This document shows positions 16,202 to 25,146 of a DNA stretch of 64,000 nt, one piece after another. The notes under the pieces were generated by a model. It did no database searches, was not told where the DNA came from, and saw nothing but the letters and a program-made list of their open reading frames with translations. Numbering within the stretch: position 1 is the first letter of the stretch; each line of letters starts with the position of its first letter. Source of the stretch: Alphaproteobacteria bacterium PA2 (GTDB lineage Bacteria > Pseudomonadota > Alphaproteobacteria > Caulobacterales > Caulobacteraceae); NCBI GenBank assembly GCA_002256425.1, contig NKIZ01000001.1:1323943-1387942 (forward strand), written 5' to 3'. The position numbers and the translations under genes were made by a program.

Positions 16202-16618
16202 ATGGGCAATCCCGGTGCGATGAACGGAAGGTTCTCGCGGCTCGCCATGACCATGGCGATGCTGGCGGTGATGATCCGCGTTCTGATCCCGGCGGGCTTC
16301 ATGGTCGCGCCTGGCTCTGAGGCGGGCGGTTCGCGGATCGTGATCTGTTCTCCCCAGGGCGCGGTCGAGGTTCTGATCGACTCGTCTGGCAACCGGGTGA
16401 AGCCGCCTGCGGATGACCACGGCAAGAGCAAGGTCGGGGAACATCCCTGCGCCTTTGCGACCGTCGCAACCGCGACCCTGACGTCCGACCTGGTGATTGA
16501 GGCGGGGGCAGCGGTCTATTCCGACCTCGCATCAGCGTCGTCTTCGCCGGCCCAAAGACCTGGCCTGGGGCTCGCCGCCCCGCCGCCGCCCAAGACCGGC
16601 CCGCCAATCCTGCTCTGA
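16202..16618 (+). CDS. DUF2946-like exported protein of a copper locus
   Basis: A 138-residue protein (or 132 from the ATG at 16220). One hydrophobic segment near residues 14-34 is followed by RIVICSPQGA, then a charged linker, then HPCAFA, and a Pro/Ala-rich tail (LAAPPPPKTGPP). This pattern of a cysteine after a beta strand, a His-x-Cys pair and a proline-rich end is typical of DUF2946 proteins, which are often encoded with copper-related TonB receptors and chaperones. It probably lies in the periplasm or inner membrane and may bind copper through Cys/His. The TonB receptor follows after 135 bases. Ribosome sites are weak at both starts. Confidence 0.7.
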   Translation: MGNPGAMNGRFSRLAMTMAMLAVMIRVLIPAGFMVAPGSEAGGSRIVICSPQGAVEVLIDSSGNRVKPPADDHGKSKVGEHPCAFATVATATLTSDLVIEAGAAVYSDLASASSSPAQRPGLGLAAPPPPKTGPPILL

Positions 16619-16753
16619 CCCCGACAGGCCGCTTCGGTCCTGTCCGCGTGTGCGCCATGCCTTCGCCTGATCGCGAGGTCCTGCGCGCCGACACGTCATT
16701 CAAAGTCATGAATTTTCGGTCGCCAGGGTGCTGGCCGCCACAGGATCAGAGCC

Positions 16754-18880
16754 ATGAAGTCATATCTTTTCGCCAGCAGCATGCTTGTTGGTTCCGCGCT
16801 GCTCGCCAGCGCTTCCCCCGCCTTCGCCCAGATCGCCGACAAGTCCGCTGGCCGGACTGACAGTTGGGTCAGCGAAGTGGTCGTCGCGGGCAGGCGGGAC
16901 ACCTTCGCCGCCCCGACGGCGACGACGGCCACCCGCACAGCAACGCCCACGGAAGAAATTCCGCAGTCCATTCAAAGTCTGACCCGGACCTTCATCGAAG
17001 AGCAGGATCTTCAGACCGTTTCGGCGGCCCTTGTGAACATTTCAGGGGTCGCGCCGGCGCCGATTTCCGAGATCGTGCTCCAGGCGCCCAAGGTTCGCGG
17101 ATTTGAGGCCTCGTATTACATCGATGGCCTGCCAGCTTACGGCCTGCCGAGCGGGACAGTCGATCCGGGTTCCCTGATCAATGTCGAGCGGGTTGAGGTG
17201 GCCAAGGGGCCGGCAAGCACACTCTATGGCGGCGGAACCGGCGCGCCGCTGGCGGGGCTGATCAATCTGGTTTCGCGCGACCCGGGCCAGACCCGAAGCT
17301 TTGAGCTGGGCCTCAGGGCCGGAAGTTTCAACACCCGCAGCCTCGACGGGGACTTCAACCTGCCCCTGTCGGACAATGGCGCGGGATTTCGGCTTACGGG
17401 GTTCTATGAGGCGGCCGACAGCGCCATCCGGTCCGTGGACAGCCGTCGCTACGCCATCTATCCGACCCTTGGCCTGAACCTCGGCGTCGACACCCACCTG
17501 ACCCTCCGCGGACAGGTCACACGGATCGAGCAACAGGAGTATGCGGGGCTGCCCTATGCCCTCATCAATCAGGCTTCCGTCGACCGCTTCGCCTTTGCCG
17601 GCGCTGAAGATGCGCCGCCTACGACCATCGACAACAAGCTTCTGACGGCGACCCTGACTCACCGGTTCACTGATCGCTGGGAAGGCACTTTGACGGCCCG
17701 GCGCTATAACAGTCATTTCGAGGAGTTCTCGACCTTCCCCTTCACGGGCGCTCCGATTGCGGGAACGGTCTATGCCTTCGCCTCTGCTTCCCTGCCCACG
17801 AAGGTCAGCCAGACTTTCCTGACAGCGAGCCTGCTGCGCAAGGCGGGCGAGGGGCCTGTGGCTCACGAGATCCTGCTGGGCGTCGACTATGACAAGGCAG
17901 ACTATTCCGCAGGCCTCGGCTTCGGCTTTGTGGGCGTGGTCGACTACGCCAACCGGACCACCAATCCGACGTTTGGTGCGGCGCCCGTGCTCAGCGACCG
18001 GCAGGTAGACAGCATGAACAGTGCGGCGGTCTATGTGCAGGACCAGGTCGGCATCGGCGAAAACCTTGATGTGACGGTGAGCCTGAGGTGGACCTCTCTC
18101 GACATCACCAGCAGCTATGTGAGCGGCGGCGTTCCATTTGTGAACACCGACAAGTCCTACAGCCGCGTGACGCCCAGAATTGGCGCCACCTACAGGATTA
18201 CCCCGGGAATTTCCGCCTTTGCCGGATATGGAGAGGGCTTCAAGGGACTTGTGGCCTCGTTTGGTCTGACGGATCCCAAGCCCGAGACTTCGCAATCCTA
18301 TGAAGCGGGACTGAAGTTCACGGCGCCGATCAGGGGTCTGACCGGCACGGCGTCGATCTATCAGGTGGCGCGTCAGAATGTGAGCACGCCTGATCCGGCG
18401 AACCCCTTTGCGTCCCTTCAGACCGGGGAACAGAAGGCCAAGGGCTTCGAGCTTGATCTGGTCTATGAGCCGAACCCTGCTCTGTCAGTGCTCGCCACCT
18501 TCGCCCATACAGAGGCCGAGGTCAGCAAGGACAACCTCCTGCCGGTTGGCGATCGCCTGACACGGACACCCGAGAATGCCGGTCGGATCGCCCTGAGGTA
18601 TCGCTTCCAGTCGCAGGTGCTGAAGGGCCTGGAGATCGGCGGCGGCCTGACGGCGGTTTCCGACCGGGAACTGACCTTGCCAAACAGCCTGCATGTGGGC
18701 GGATCAACCCTTGTGGACGCCCAGGCGTCCTACGCGTTTGGACCAAGGACCAGCCTGTCGCTCTCGGTGGTGAACCTTACCGACAGCGACGCCTATGAGC
18801 CTTACCAATATCTCGCCCGGGCGGTGGTCGCCCCGACCCAGCCGCGTTCGGCCTTCATCACGCTCAGAGCCAAGTTCTAG
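16754..18880 (+). CDS. TonB-dependent receptor, probable copper uptake
   Basis: A 708-residue outer-membrane receptor. A signal peptide (residues 1-26, ending SPAFAQ) precedes a TonB-box-like segment (VSEVVVAGRR), a plug domain (about 60-165, with VRGFEASYYIDGLP and VERVEVAKGPASTLYGGG) and a 22-strand barrel ending in an aromatic-type C-terminal strand (AFITLRAKF, terminal Phe). The fold is that of siderophore receptors, but the downstream genes encode a PCu(A)C copper chaperone and SCO1, and the upstream gene is DUF2946. I therefore infer import of copper or a copper complex. The next gene starts 36 bases after its stop, indicating an operon from here to 22120. Confidence 0.92.
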   Translation: MKSYLFASSMLVGSALLASASPAFAQIADKSAGRTDSWVSEVVVAGRRDTFAAPTATTATRTATPTEEIPQSIQSLTRTFIEEQDLQTVSAALVNISGVAPAPISEIVLQAPKVRGFEASYYIDGLPAYGLPSGTVDPGSLINVERVEVAKGPASTLYGGGTGAPLAGLINLVSRDPGQTRSFELGLRAGSFNTRSLDGDFNLPLSDNGAGFRLTGFYEAADSAIRSVDSRRYAIYPTLGLNLGVDTHLTLRGQVTRIEQQEYAGLPYALINQASVDRFAFAGAEDAPPTTIDNKLLTATLTHRFTDRWEGTLTARRYNSHFEEFSTFPFTGAPIAGTVYAFASASLPTKVSQTFLTASLLRKAGEGPVAHEILLGVDYDKADYSAGLGFGFVGVVDYANRTTNPTFGAAPVLSDRQVDSMNSAAVYVQDQVGIGENLDVTVSLRWTSLDITSSYVSGGVPFVNTDKSYSRVTPRIGATYRITPGISAFAGYGEGFKGLVASFGLTDPKPETSQSYEAGLKFTAPIRGLTGTASIYQVARQNVSTPDPANPFASLQTGEQKAKGFELDLVYEPNPALSVLATFAHTEAEVSKDNLLPVGDRLTRTPENAGRIALRYRFQSQVLKGLEIGGGLTAVSDRELTLPNSLHVGGSTLVDAQASYAFGPRTSLSLSVVNLTDSDAYEPYQYLARAVVAPTQPRSAFITLRAKF

Positions 18881-18916
18881 GGGCGACCAGCCTCACCCCC
18901 TGCAAGGAGACAGCAA

Positions 18917-20176
18917 GTGACATTTGACCTGAAACCTATCTGGCTGAGGCGGGTTGCGACCCTCCTGCTGGCCGCCAGCCTTTCGGTCTTCATCGGTGCG
19001 GGAACAGCCCTGGCCGCCGGAGCGCCAATTGCCGTGGACTTTGACGCCGCCATGCGCGGGGTGAGGTTCGATCCCGCCAAGGCCGATGGCAATCTGGACG
19101 CCACCGGCAAGGCGAATGGCCTGCTGGACTCTGATGAGATGGCCCTGGTCGCCCAGGTCCTTTCCTCCCCGGATCTCGATCTGAGCGCCTCTGGCGGAGT
19201 CCGCAGCGGGGATGTGGCCGCCGCCTACGCCCAGGCCCTGGCCAGCGCCACGGCCGACACCCAGAGACTGGCCAAAGCCTATCCGACGGTTGGCGGGGTG
19301 AGCACGGGCTATGCCCTGCTGGGGCAGGGCTCGTTCAAGGCGTTCAACGCCATGACGACTTCTTTCGGGGCGCCGCTTCGGGGGGACTACAGCCTGGCCC
19401 TCGGCCTGGACCGGTTCCTGTCCGCTGACGGCGATGCAGACGGAGATGGCGTTTCCAACCGTCAGGAGTATGCCGCGCACATCAAGGCTGGCAGGGCGGC
19501 CTATGTGAAGGCGGCGCTTGATCCCGGGACCAAGGACGGCGCGCAGCTGGCCGCGGTGAGCGCTGCGCCGCCCACGACCTCGAAGAAGGTTATCGGCGTC
19601 GTGCTCTATCCCGGATTTGAGGTTCTGGACGTGTTCGGCCCGGTGGAAATGTGGGCCAATGTTCCCGATTTCCAGGTTGTCCTGATCGCTGAAAAAGCTG
19701 GCCCGGTTCAGTCGGCCCAAGGCGTCAGTGTCGTGGCCGAGTACGGGTTTGATACGGCGCCGAAGCTGGACATCATGATGGCGCCCGGCGGGATTGGCAC
19801 CACGGCCCAGCTGGAAAATCCGGTCTATCTCAACTTCCTGCGCCAGCAGGACAAGACCACCGAGTTCACCACATCGGTTTGCACGGGATCAGCGCTTCTT
19901 GCCAAGGCAGGACTGCTCAAGGGCCGCAGGGCGACATCCAACAAGATGTTCTTCTCCATGGCGACCAGCCAGGACTCCAGCGTCAACTGGATCAAGCGCG
20001 CCCGCTGGGTTGAAGACGGCAAGTACGTCACCTCATCCGGCGTCTCCGCCGGCACGGACATGGCGCTGGGGCTGGTTGCGAAAATCTACGGCAAGGACCG
20101 GGCGAGCGCACTGGCCAGGAGCCTTGAATACCAGTGGAGCGACAATGCTGACCATGACCCGTTTGCAATCCAGTAG
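18917..20176 (+). CDS. Exported DJ-1/PfpI-like protein with EF-hand-like loop
   Basis: A 419-residue protein starting at a GTG with AAGGAGA six bases upstream. A signal peptide (about 10-33) is followed by an N-terminal alpha-helical region of about 180 residues and a DxDxDG calcium-type loop (DADGDGVSNRQEY). A DJ-1/PfpI glutamine-amidotransferase-like domain covers about 220-410. The putative nucleophile is Cys322 in SVCTGSALL, with GFEVLDVFGPVEMW at the domain start, as in isonitrile hydratase-like and AraC-associated members. DJ-1-type domains are usually cytoplasmic, so an exported fusion with a metal-binding loop inside a copper operon is unusual. It is paralogous to the next gene. The reaction is unknown. 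Confidence 0.82.
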   Translation: MTFDLKPIWLRRVATLLLAASLSVFIGAGTALAAGAPIAVDFDAAMRGVRFDPAKADGNLDATGKANGLLDSDEMALVAQVLSSPDLDLSASGGVRSGDVAAAYAQALASATADTQRLAKAYPTVGGVSTGYALLGQGSFKAFNAMTTSFGAPLRGDYSLALGLDRFLSADGDADGDGVSNRQEYAAHIKAGRAAYVKAALDPGTKDGAQLAAVSAAPPTTSKKVIGVVLYPGFEVLDVFGPVEMWANVPDFQVVLIAEKAGPVQSAQGVSVVAEYGFDTAPKLDIMMAPGGIGTTAQLENPVYLNFLRQQDKTTEFTTSVCTGSALLAKAGLLKGRRATSNKMFFSMATSQDSSVNWIKRARWVEDGKYVTSSGVSAGTDMALGLVAKIYGKDRASALARSLEYQWSDNADHDPFAIQ

Positions 20177-20205
20177 CCGCCCCGGAAACCAGAGGAGATT
20201 TCAAC

Positions 20206-21063
20206 ATGTCGAATGATCGACGCACCCTGATTTCCGGCATGGCGGGCGCGGCCTTGCTGGCCCCCTTCCTGGCCCTCGAGCAGGCCATGGCCCAGGCTTC
20301 AGAGCCTGCTGCGGACAGCGCGGAGGATCAGGCCGTGAGTGCGCATCTGCGGCTGATGGCGGTTCCGGGCATGAACATGCATGGCCATGAGACAGTGGCC
20401 ATGCTGCTCTATCCGGGCTTCACAGCCCTGGACCTGGTAGGGCCACACTATTTCTTCGCCAGCATGATGGGCGCGAAGGTTCATCTGGTGACGACCCAGG
20501 ACGACCTCAGCCCGGTTGTCAGCGACCTGGGACTCGCGATCGCTCCGACCATGACCCTCAAGGACTGCCCGGAAGACCTGACCGTCGTCTTTGTTCCGGG
20601 AGGCACGGCGGGAACTCTGGCGGCCGCTTCGGATCAGAAGGTGCTGACCTTCCTGCGGGATCGCGCCAAGCGCGCCCGCGCCGTGACCAGCGTCTGCACC
20701 GGGTCACTTGTTCTGGGGGCTGCAGGCCTGCTCAAGGGCAGGAAGGCGACTTCGCATTGGGTTGTCCGAAACACCCTTGATCACTTCGGGGCGACGCCTG
20801 TGGACCAGAGGGTGGTCATTGACGGCAATCTGGTGACCGGCGCCGGGGTCTCCGCAGGTCTGGATTTCGCGCTGGCCGTGGTGGAGATCCTGCGGGGACG
20901 CCCCTACGCCGAAGCGCTGATGCTGCAGGCCGAATACAGCCCGGAGCCGCCGTTCAAGGGTGGAACCCTGGCCAGCACGGACCCGGCGATCGGGGGGCCT
21001 CTCAGGGACATGTTTTCTGCACTGGTCGCCCGGGCGCGAGCCCTTCCAGTCCTATCAGTTTGA
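20206..21063 (+). CDS. Exported DJ-1/PfpI-like protein with Tat-like signal
   Basis: A 285-residue DJ-1/PfpI superfamily protein. The N-terminus has a twin-arginine-like signal (DRRTLISG followed by a hydrophobic stretch ending AMAQ), suggesting export in folded state. AGAGGAG precedes the ATG. The domain (about 60-260) starts LLYPGFTALDLVGPHYFF, with the expected nucleophile at Cys164 (SVCTGSLVLGAAGLL) and a C-terminal GAGVSAGLDFALAVVEIL, closest in pattern to isonitrile hydratase/ThiJ-like proteins. It lies 29 bases after its paralogue and just ahead of the PCu(A)C chaperone. Oxidisable cysteine and copper context suggest a periplasmic redox or metal-linked role, but no reaction is established. 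Confidence 0.82.
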   Translation: MSNDRRTLISGMAGAALLAPFLALEQAMAQASEPAADSAEDQAVSAHLRLMAVPGMNMHGHETVAMLLYPGFTALDLVGPHYFFASMMGAKVHLVTTQDDLSPVVSDLGLAIAPTMTLKDCPEDLTVVFVPGGTAGTLAAASDQKVLTFLRDRAKRARAVTSVCTGSLVLGAAGLLKGRKATSHWVVRNTLDHFGATPVDQRVVIDGNLVTGAGVSAGLDFALAVVEILRGRPYAEALMLQAEYSPEPPFKGGTLASTDPAIGGPLRDMFSALVARARALPVLSV

Positions 21064-21080
21064 TTTCCAGGAGCCTGAAT

Positions 21081-21536
21081 ATGTTCAATATCTTGACCCG
21101 TCGCGCCTTGCTCATTGCGGCATGCCTTGCTGCCCCTCCCGCCCTGGCTCACGCCGCGACCAGGCCGGCCATCAAGGTGGAAAATGCCTGGGTGCGCGCG
21201 GCGCCCGTCGGCGCCGCAGCAGGCGCGGCCTACATGACCCTGACCAACACCGGGGCAGTTGCAGACCGTCTGATTGGCGGCGCTTCCACCCAGGCGACAA
21301 GGGTAGAGGTTCACGAGATGTCGATGGATGGCGGTGTCATGCGTATGCGCCCGGTCGATGGCGGACTGGCGATTCCGGCTGGAGGCACTGTAGCCCTCAA
21401 GCCGGGCGGCTATCACATCATGCTGATCGGCCTCAAAGGCCCGCTATCGGCCGGGGGCAAGCTTGCCCTGACCCTTAACTTTGAGAAGGCCGGCGCCACG
21501 CGACTGACGCTGCCAATTCAGGCTGCGCCGAAGTGA
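21081..21536 (+). CDS. PCu(A)C periplasmic copper chaperone
   Basis: A 151-residue protein with a signal peptide (residues 1-25, ending HAA) and the PCu(A)C (DUF461) domain. The copper-binding His/Met pattern is visible as HEMSM ... MRM ... YHIM, matching the family's H(M)x10Mx21HxM arrangement. The ATG at 21081 with AGGAG upstream is chosen over a TTG seven codons earlier. PCu(A)C proteins deliver Cu(I) to the CuA or CuB centre of cytochrome c oxidase together with SCO proteins. Its stop overlaps the start of the SCO gene (GTGA), a coupling often seen for this pair. Confidence 0.93.
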   Translation: MFNILTRRALLIAACLAAPPALAHAATRPAIKVENAWVRAAPVGAAAGAAYMTLTNTGAVADRLIGGASTQATRVEVHEMSMDGGVMRMRPVDGGLAIPAGGTVALKPGGYHIMLIGLKGPLSAGGKLALTLNFEKAGATRLTLPIQAAPK

Positions 21537-22120
21537 CCCGGCGTATTGGCCTTGTGCTGATCCTGGTTCTGCTGCTGGCGGCGGGTGGGGCCTATGGCCT
21601 GATCAAATGGGCTGATCCGGGAGGCGTCTCCGCCCCCCCGAGCGGGGTTGGTGGTCCATTCCAGCTGATCGACACGTCTGGAAAGGCCGTCACGGATAAA
21701 GACCTGCTGGGCCGACCAACCCTGATGTACTTCGGCTTCACCTATTGCCCGGAGGTCTGTCCCACGACGCTGACGGCTGTGACCCAATGGCTGGACATGA
21801 TGGGGCGCGATGCGGACCGGATGAATGTGGTCTTCGTTTCGCTGGACCCGGAGAGGGACACCCCTGAGGCGATGAAGACCTATCTCTCGAATTTCGATCC
21901 CAGGATCCGCGGCCTGACCGGAACCGTGGCGCAGGTTGCTGAGGCGGCGAAGGCCTACCGGGTGTTCTACAGGAAGGTTCCGACCAGCGACGGATCCTAC
22001 ACCGTCGATCATTCGACCGCCGTCTATCTGTTTGACGCCAAGGGCCGGTTCGTTGCGCCAATCGCCTATGGCGTGAGCGCCGAGTCTGCGGTTCCCCGAT
22101 TGAAGGAGCTTGTTCGTTGA
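21533..22120 (+). CDS. SCO1/SenC family copper-delivery protein
   Basis: A 195-residue protein starting at a GTG that overlaps the chaperone stop codon. One N-terminal membrane anchor (about 5-25) is followed by a thioredoxin-fold domain. The copper ligands are present: Cys72 and Cys76 in CPEVC and His160 in DHS. SCO proteins use these to metallate the CuA site of cytochrome oxidase and to keep its cysteines reduced. It sits in the inner membrane facing the periplasm. Last gene of the likely copper operon that begins at 16202 or 16754. No oxidase genes are in the window. Confidence 0.93.
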   Translation: MTRRIGLVLILVLLLAAGGAYGLIKWADPGGVSAPPSGVGGPFQLIDTSGKAVTDKDLLGRPTLMYFGFTYCPEVCPTTLTAVTQWLDMMGRDADRMNVVFVSLDPERDTPEAMKTYLSNFDPRIRGLTGTVAQVAEAAKAYRVFYRKVPTSDGSYTVDHSTAVYLFDAKGRFVAPIAYGVSAESAVPRLKELVR

Positions 22121-22230
22121 ACCGGACGGATGAGGCAATCCGCCGCACCTGAAGTTGCATAACTTGCCAATTGATTCATCACGTTAGTGTATCAAAACCG
22201 CTGATTGTAAATTGGTGGGAAACACACCCG

Positions 22231-22785
22231 ATGGTCAATGAGACAGCGCGACTGGCCGCTTTGCGGGGCCTTGATGTCCTGGATACGGCGCCAGAGCAGC
22301 ATTTCGATCATCTCGCGGATCTGGCTGCTGAAATCCTTGATACGCCGATGGCCCTGGTGTCGCTGGTGGATCAGGACAGGCAATGGTTCAAGGCCAGTCA
22401 CGGTCTGAGAGCGACCGAAACGCCAAGAGCCTGGTCATTCTGTGATCATGCGGTGCAGATGGGCCCAAAAGGTCTTCTGGTGGTGGAAGACGCCAGGCTG
22501 GATCCCCGGTTCTCTGACAATCCTCTGGTTGCCGGGCCCCACGGGTTCCGGTTCTATGCTGGCGCCGTTCTGACCACTGCTGACGGCCACAATCTTGGCG
22601 CGCTGTGCGTCATTGACACCAAGCCGAGATATCGCCCCACAGACCGCAAACTCAATCGCCTGCGCATCCTGGCCGACCTTGTGGTCAATGCCCTGGAGCA
22701 GAGACTGCTGGTGCGGGAAATCAAGGCTGCGGGCCTGAAGGCGGGCGCCCTTTGCCCCACCCTCTCCCTCACGGCAAGCGCCTAG
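22231..22785 (+). CDS. Stand-alone GAF domain protein
   Basis: A 184-residue protein consisting of one GAF domain (about residues 15-165) and a short C-terminal helix. The start is the ATG at 22231; an upstream TTG is less likely. Signature stretches are DTPMALVSLVDQDRQWFKA, WSFCDHA, DPRF-x-D-NPLV and LGALCVIDT, typical of small-molecule or redox-sensing GAF domains. It has no output domain. Its sequence is very close to the N-terminal GAF domain of the hybrid kinase encoded 231 bases downstream, so the two come from a local duplication, and it may form heterodimers with or compete against that kinase's sensor. Confidence 0.85.
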   Translation: MVNETARLAALRGLDVLDTAPEQHFDHLADLAAEILDTPMALVSLVDQDRQWFKASHGLRATETPRAWSFCDHAVQMGPKGLLVVEDARLDPRFSDNPLVAGPHGFRFYAGAVLTTADGHNLGALCVIDTKPRYRPTDRKLNRLRILADLVVNALEQRLLVREIKAAGLKAGALCPTLSLTASA

Positions 22786-22844
22786 CGCCATATCCCGGTA
22801 CTGCTCGCCTTTCCGGTAAAGGGCGTTGCCTTCAGGCAGGAAGC

Positions 22845-22863
22845 CCGACCAAATACGGGTCGG
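22845..22863 (+). terminator. Weak hairpin between GAF gene and kinase gene
   Basis: CCGACC (22845-22850) and GGTCGG (22858-22863) can pair with a seven-base loop about 60 bases after the GAF stop. No T run follows; possible terminator or processing signal. Confidence 0.2.
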
Positions 22864-23016
22864 TGTTGCTGACATGACTCTGGCCGCCGGAATTCAAGCC
22901 ACGCCTTTGGTGTGATGCGACCATCGGCCACGCCAGTGGTTGTGAAATATCGAAAATGCTTAACTAGGGTAGTGCTACCAAGTCCTCGATTGCGTATGTT
23001 TGGGAGGACCCGCGCT

Positions 23017-25041
23017 ATGTCGATGGAACTGGCGCGGCTTGACGCCCTGCGGGCCCTTGAAATTCTGGACACTCCGCCAGAAGAGACTTTTGACCAGCTG
23101 GCGGACCTTGCAGCCGAGATTTTCGACACGCCGATGGCCCTGGTGTCGCTGGTTGACGAGACCCGCCAGTGGTTCAAGGCCCATCCGGGCTTGAAGGTCT
23201 CCGAAACGCCCCGGGAATGGTCGTTCTGCAATCATGCCATCCAGCTGGGCAGGAATGGCCTTATGGTGGTGGAGGACGCCACCCTTGATCCGCGGTTTGC
23301 CGCCAACCCACTGGTTACCGGCGAGCTCGGTCTGCGCTTCTACGCCGGCGCGGTGCTGACTGACGGGAACGGACAGAATCTGGGCACGCTTTGCGTGCTC
23401 GACACCAAGGCGCGCTCGCGGCCACCGGAGCGGAAGCTCACACGGCTGCGGAGCCTGGCGAGCCTGATCGTCCGGGGGTTCGAAGTGAGGCAGCTGGCCC
23501 GTCGCCTCTCCGAAAAGCAAAGCCTGCTTGGACTGGCTGAACGCATGGCGGGGCTTGGACACTGGCGTGTGACGCCCGGTCTGCGGACCGTGGAGTGGTC
23601 TGACGAAGTCTACAATATTTATGGCGTCACCCGGGAGACCTTCAATCCTGTCTATGGCGAGGGCATCGAGTTCCATTCGTCTGAAGACAGACTGGAGCTG
23701 GGGCGGAAATTCCGCACTGCGCTCACAACTGGCGAACCTTTTGAGTACGTCGTCAGGGTTCCTGCGGCGGATGGATCGGTCAAGGTCATCCAAGGCAAGG
23801 CCGAAGTGCAACGTGATGACAATGGCAGGATCGTCAGCCTGGTGGGCGTCCTTCAGGACGTCACAGGCTATGAAGCTGCGCTGAATGAGGCCGCCGACGC
23901 TGTCTCAGCAAAGTCAGCATTCCTGGCCAATATGAGCCATGAGATCAGGACGCCCTTGACCAGCATTATCGGCTATTCGGAACTTGCGGCGTCGCGACCT
24001 TCGGTTGGGGACGATATCCGTCAGGACATCGGCCGGGTGCACATGGCCAGCCAGGCCCTGCTGGCTACCGTCAATGACATCCTTGATTTTTCAAAGCTGG
24101 AGGCGGGGCAGGTCACTCTGAACCTTGCGCCGGTCAACCTCGCCGGACTTGCCCAGCAGACCCTCGATATCCTGGAGCTCCAGGCCGACGCAAAGGGCCT
24201 GAAGCTTGGCCTGACAGTGAGGGAAGGCGGAGACGGCCTCTTCTCGCTGGACAGGAGCCGTGTTTCCCAGATCCTGCTCAATCTGATCGGCAATGCCGTC
24301 AAGTTTACGGCATCGGGAAGCGTGCAGGTGAATCTGAGCCGGAACCTGGAGGCCGGGACAATCCGGCTGGAGGTGCGCGATACAGGTGCGGGTATTTCGG
24401 AAGAGGGACAGGCCCGCATATTCCGGCGGTTCTCCCAGATCGACGGGGATACGTCCGTCGGCGGCGGCACCGGGCTGGGTCTGGCCATCTGCCGTGGCCT
24501 GGCTGCGACCATGGGCGGAACCATCGGGGTGGAGTCCCGCCTTGGCGAGGGAAGCTGCTTCTGGCTCGAAATTCCCGCAATGCCTGCCCTTGTCGGCGCA
24601 GGCGCCCGGATTGAGCAGGCCGATGACGATGCAGGCCTGGCAGGTGTCCGGATCCTTCTTGCAGATGATCACCCCGTCAATCGCGAGCTGGCAAGGTTGA
24701 CCCTGGTCCGACTTGGGGCAGATGTTGTTGCGGTGGAGGACGGGGCCCTTGCCCTGGAGGCAGAGGCCCGACAGGCTTTTGACGCCATACTTCTGGATAT
24801 CAGAATGCCTGTCATGGGCGGCATTGAAGCGTGTGAGCGCTTGCGGGCCCGCGGTGTTGTGGCGCCAATTTTCGCCTTCACCGCCGAGGCTGACCATTTT
24901 GACCTGGTATCTGCGCCCGGCAGGACCTTCGACGGCGTCATCGAGAAGCCGATCAACCCGGCATCCATGGTTTCGACCATTCGCGCTGCGCTGGCCGACG
25001 AGGGCGAGGATCGATCTGAGGGAAAGGTGGTCTTCCTTTAG
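23017..25041 (+). CDS. Hybrid sensor histidine kinase (GAF-PAS-HisKA-HATPase-REC)
   Basis: A 674-residue cytoplasmic hybrid kinase. The ATG at 23017 is chosen because GGGAGGA (23002-23008) precedes it and the GAF domain begins at once. Domains are GAF (about 8-150), PAS-like (about 175-285), HisKA with phosphoacceptor His308 (MSHEIRT), HATPase with N-box NLIGNAVKFT, DTGAGIS and GTGLGLAI, and a receiver domain with phosphoacceptor Asp594 (LLDIRMP) and the conserved Lys in EKPINP. There is no membrane segment, so it senses an internal signal. There is no HPt domain, so phosphotransfer to a separate partner is expected. The upstream gene carries a duplicate of its GAF domain. Confidence 0.93.
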   Translation: MSMELARLDALRALEILDTPPEETFDQLADLAAEIFDTPMALVSLVDETRQWFKAHPGLKVSETPREWSFCNHAIQLGRNGLMVVEDATLDPRFAANPLVTGELGLRFYAGAVLTDGNGQNLGTLCVLDTKARSRPPERKLTRLRSLASLIVRGFEVRQLARRLSEKQSLLGLAERMAGLGHWRVTPGLRTVEWSDEVYNIYGVTRETFNPVYGEGIEFHSSEDRLELGRKFRTALTTGEPFEYVVRVPAADGSVKVIQGKAEVQRDDNGRIVSLVGVLQDVTGYEAALNEAADAVSAKSAFLANMSHEIRTPLTSIIGYSELAASRPSVGDDIRQDIGRVHMASQALLATVNDILDFSKLEAGQVTLNLAPVNLAGLAQQTLDILELQADAKGLKLGLTVREGGDGLFSLDRSRVSQILLNLIGNAVKFTASGSVQVNLSRNLEAGTIRLEVRDTGAGISEEGQARIFRRFSQIDGDTSVGGGTGLGLAICRGLAATMGGTIGVESRLGEGSCFWLEIPAMPALVGAGARIEQADDDAGLAGVRILLADDHPVNRELARLTLVRLGADVVAVEDGALALEAEARQAFDAILLDIRMPVMGGIEACERLRARGVVAPIFAFTAEADHFDLVSAPGRTFDGVIEKPINPASMVSTIRAALADEGEDRSEGKVVFL

Positions 25042-25146
25042 GAAGTCAGTTCACGCTTCCGGCTCAACAGGAAAACTCTGGTCCCGTCCGGGCTGGATGC
25101 ATTATCGATATGGCCAACGATAAAACGCATCAGGTTGGAGACCCCC

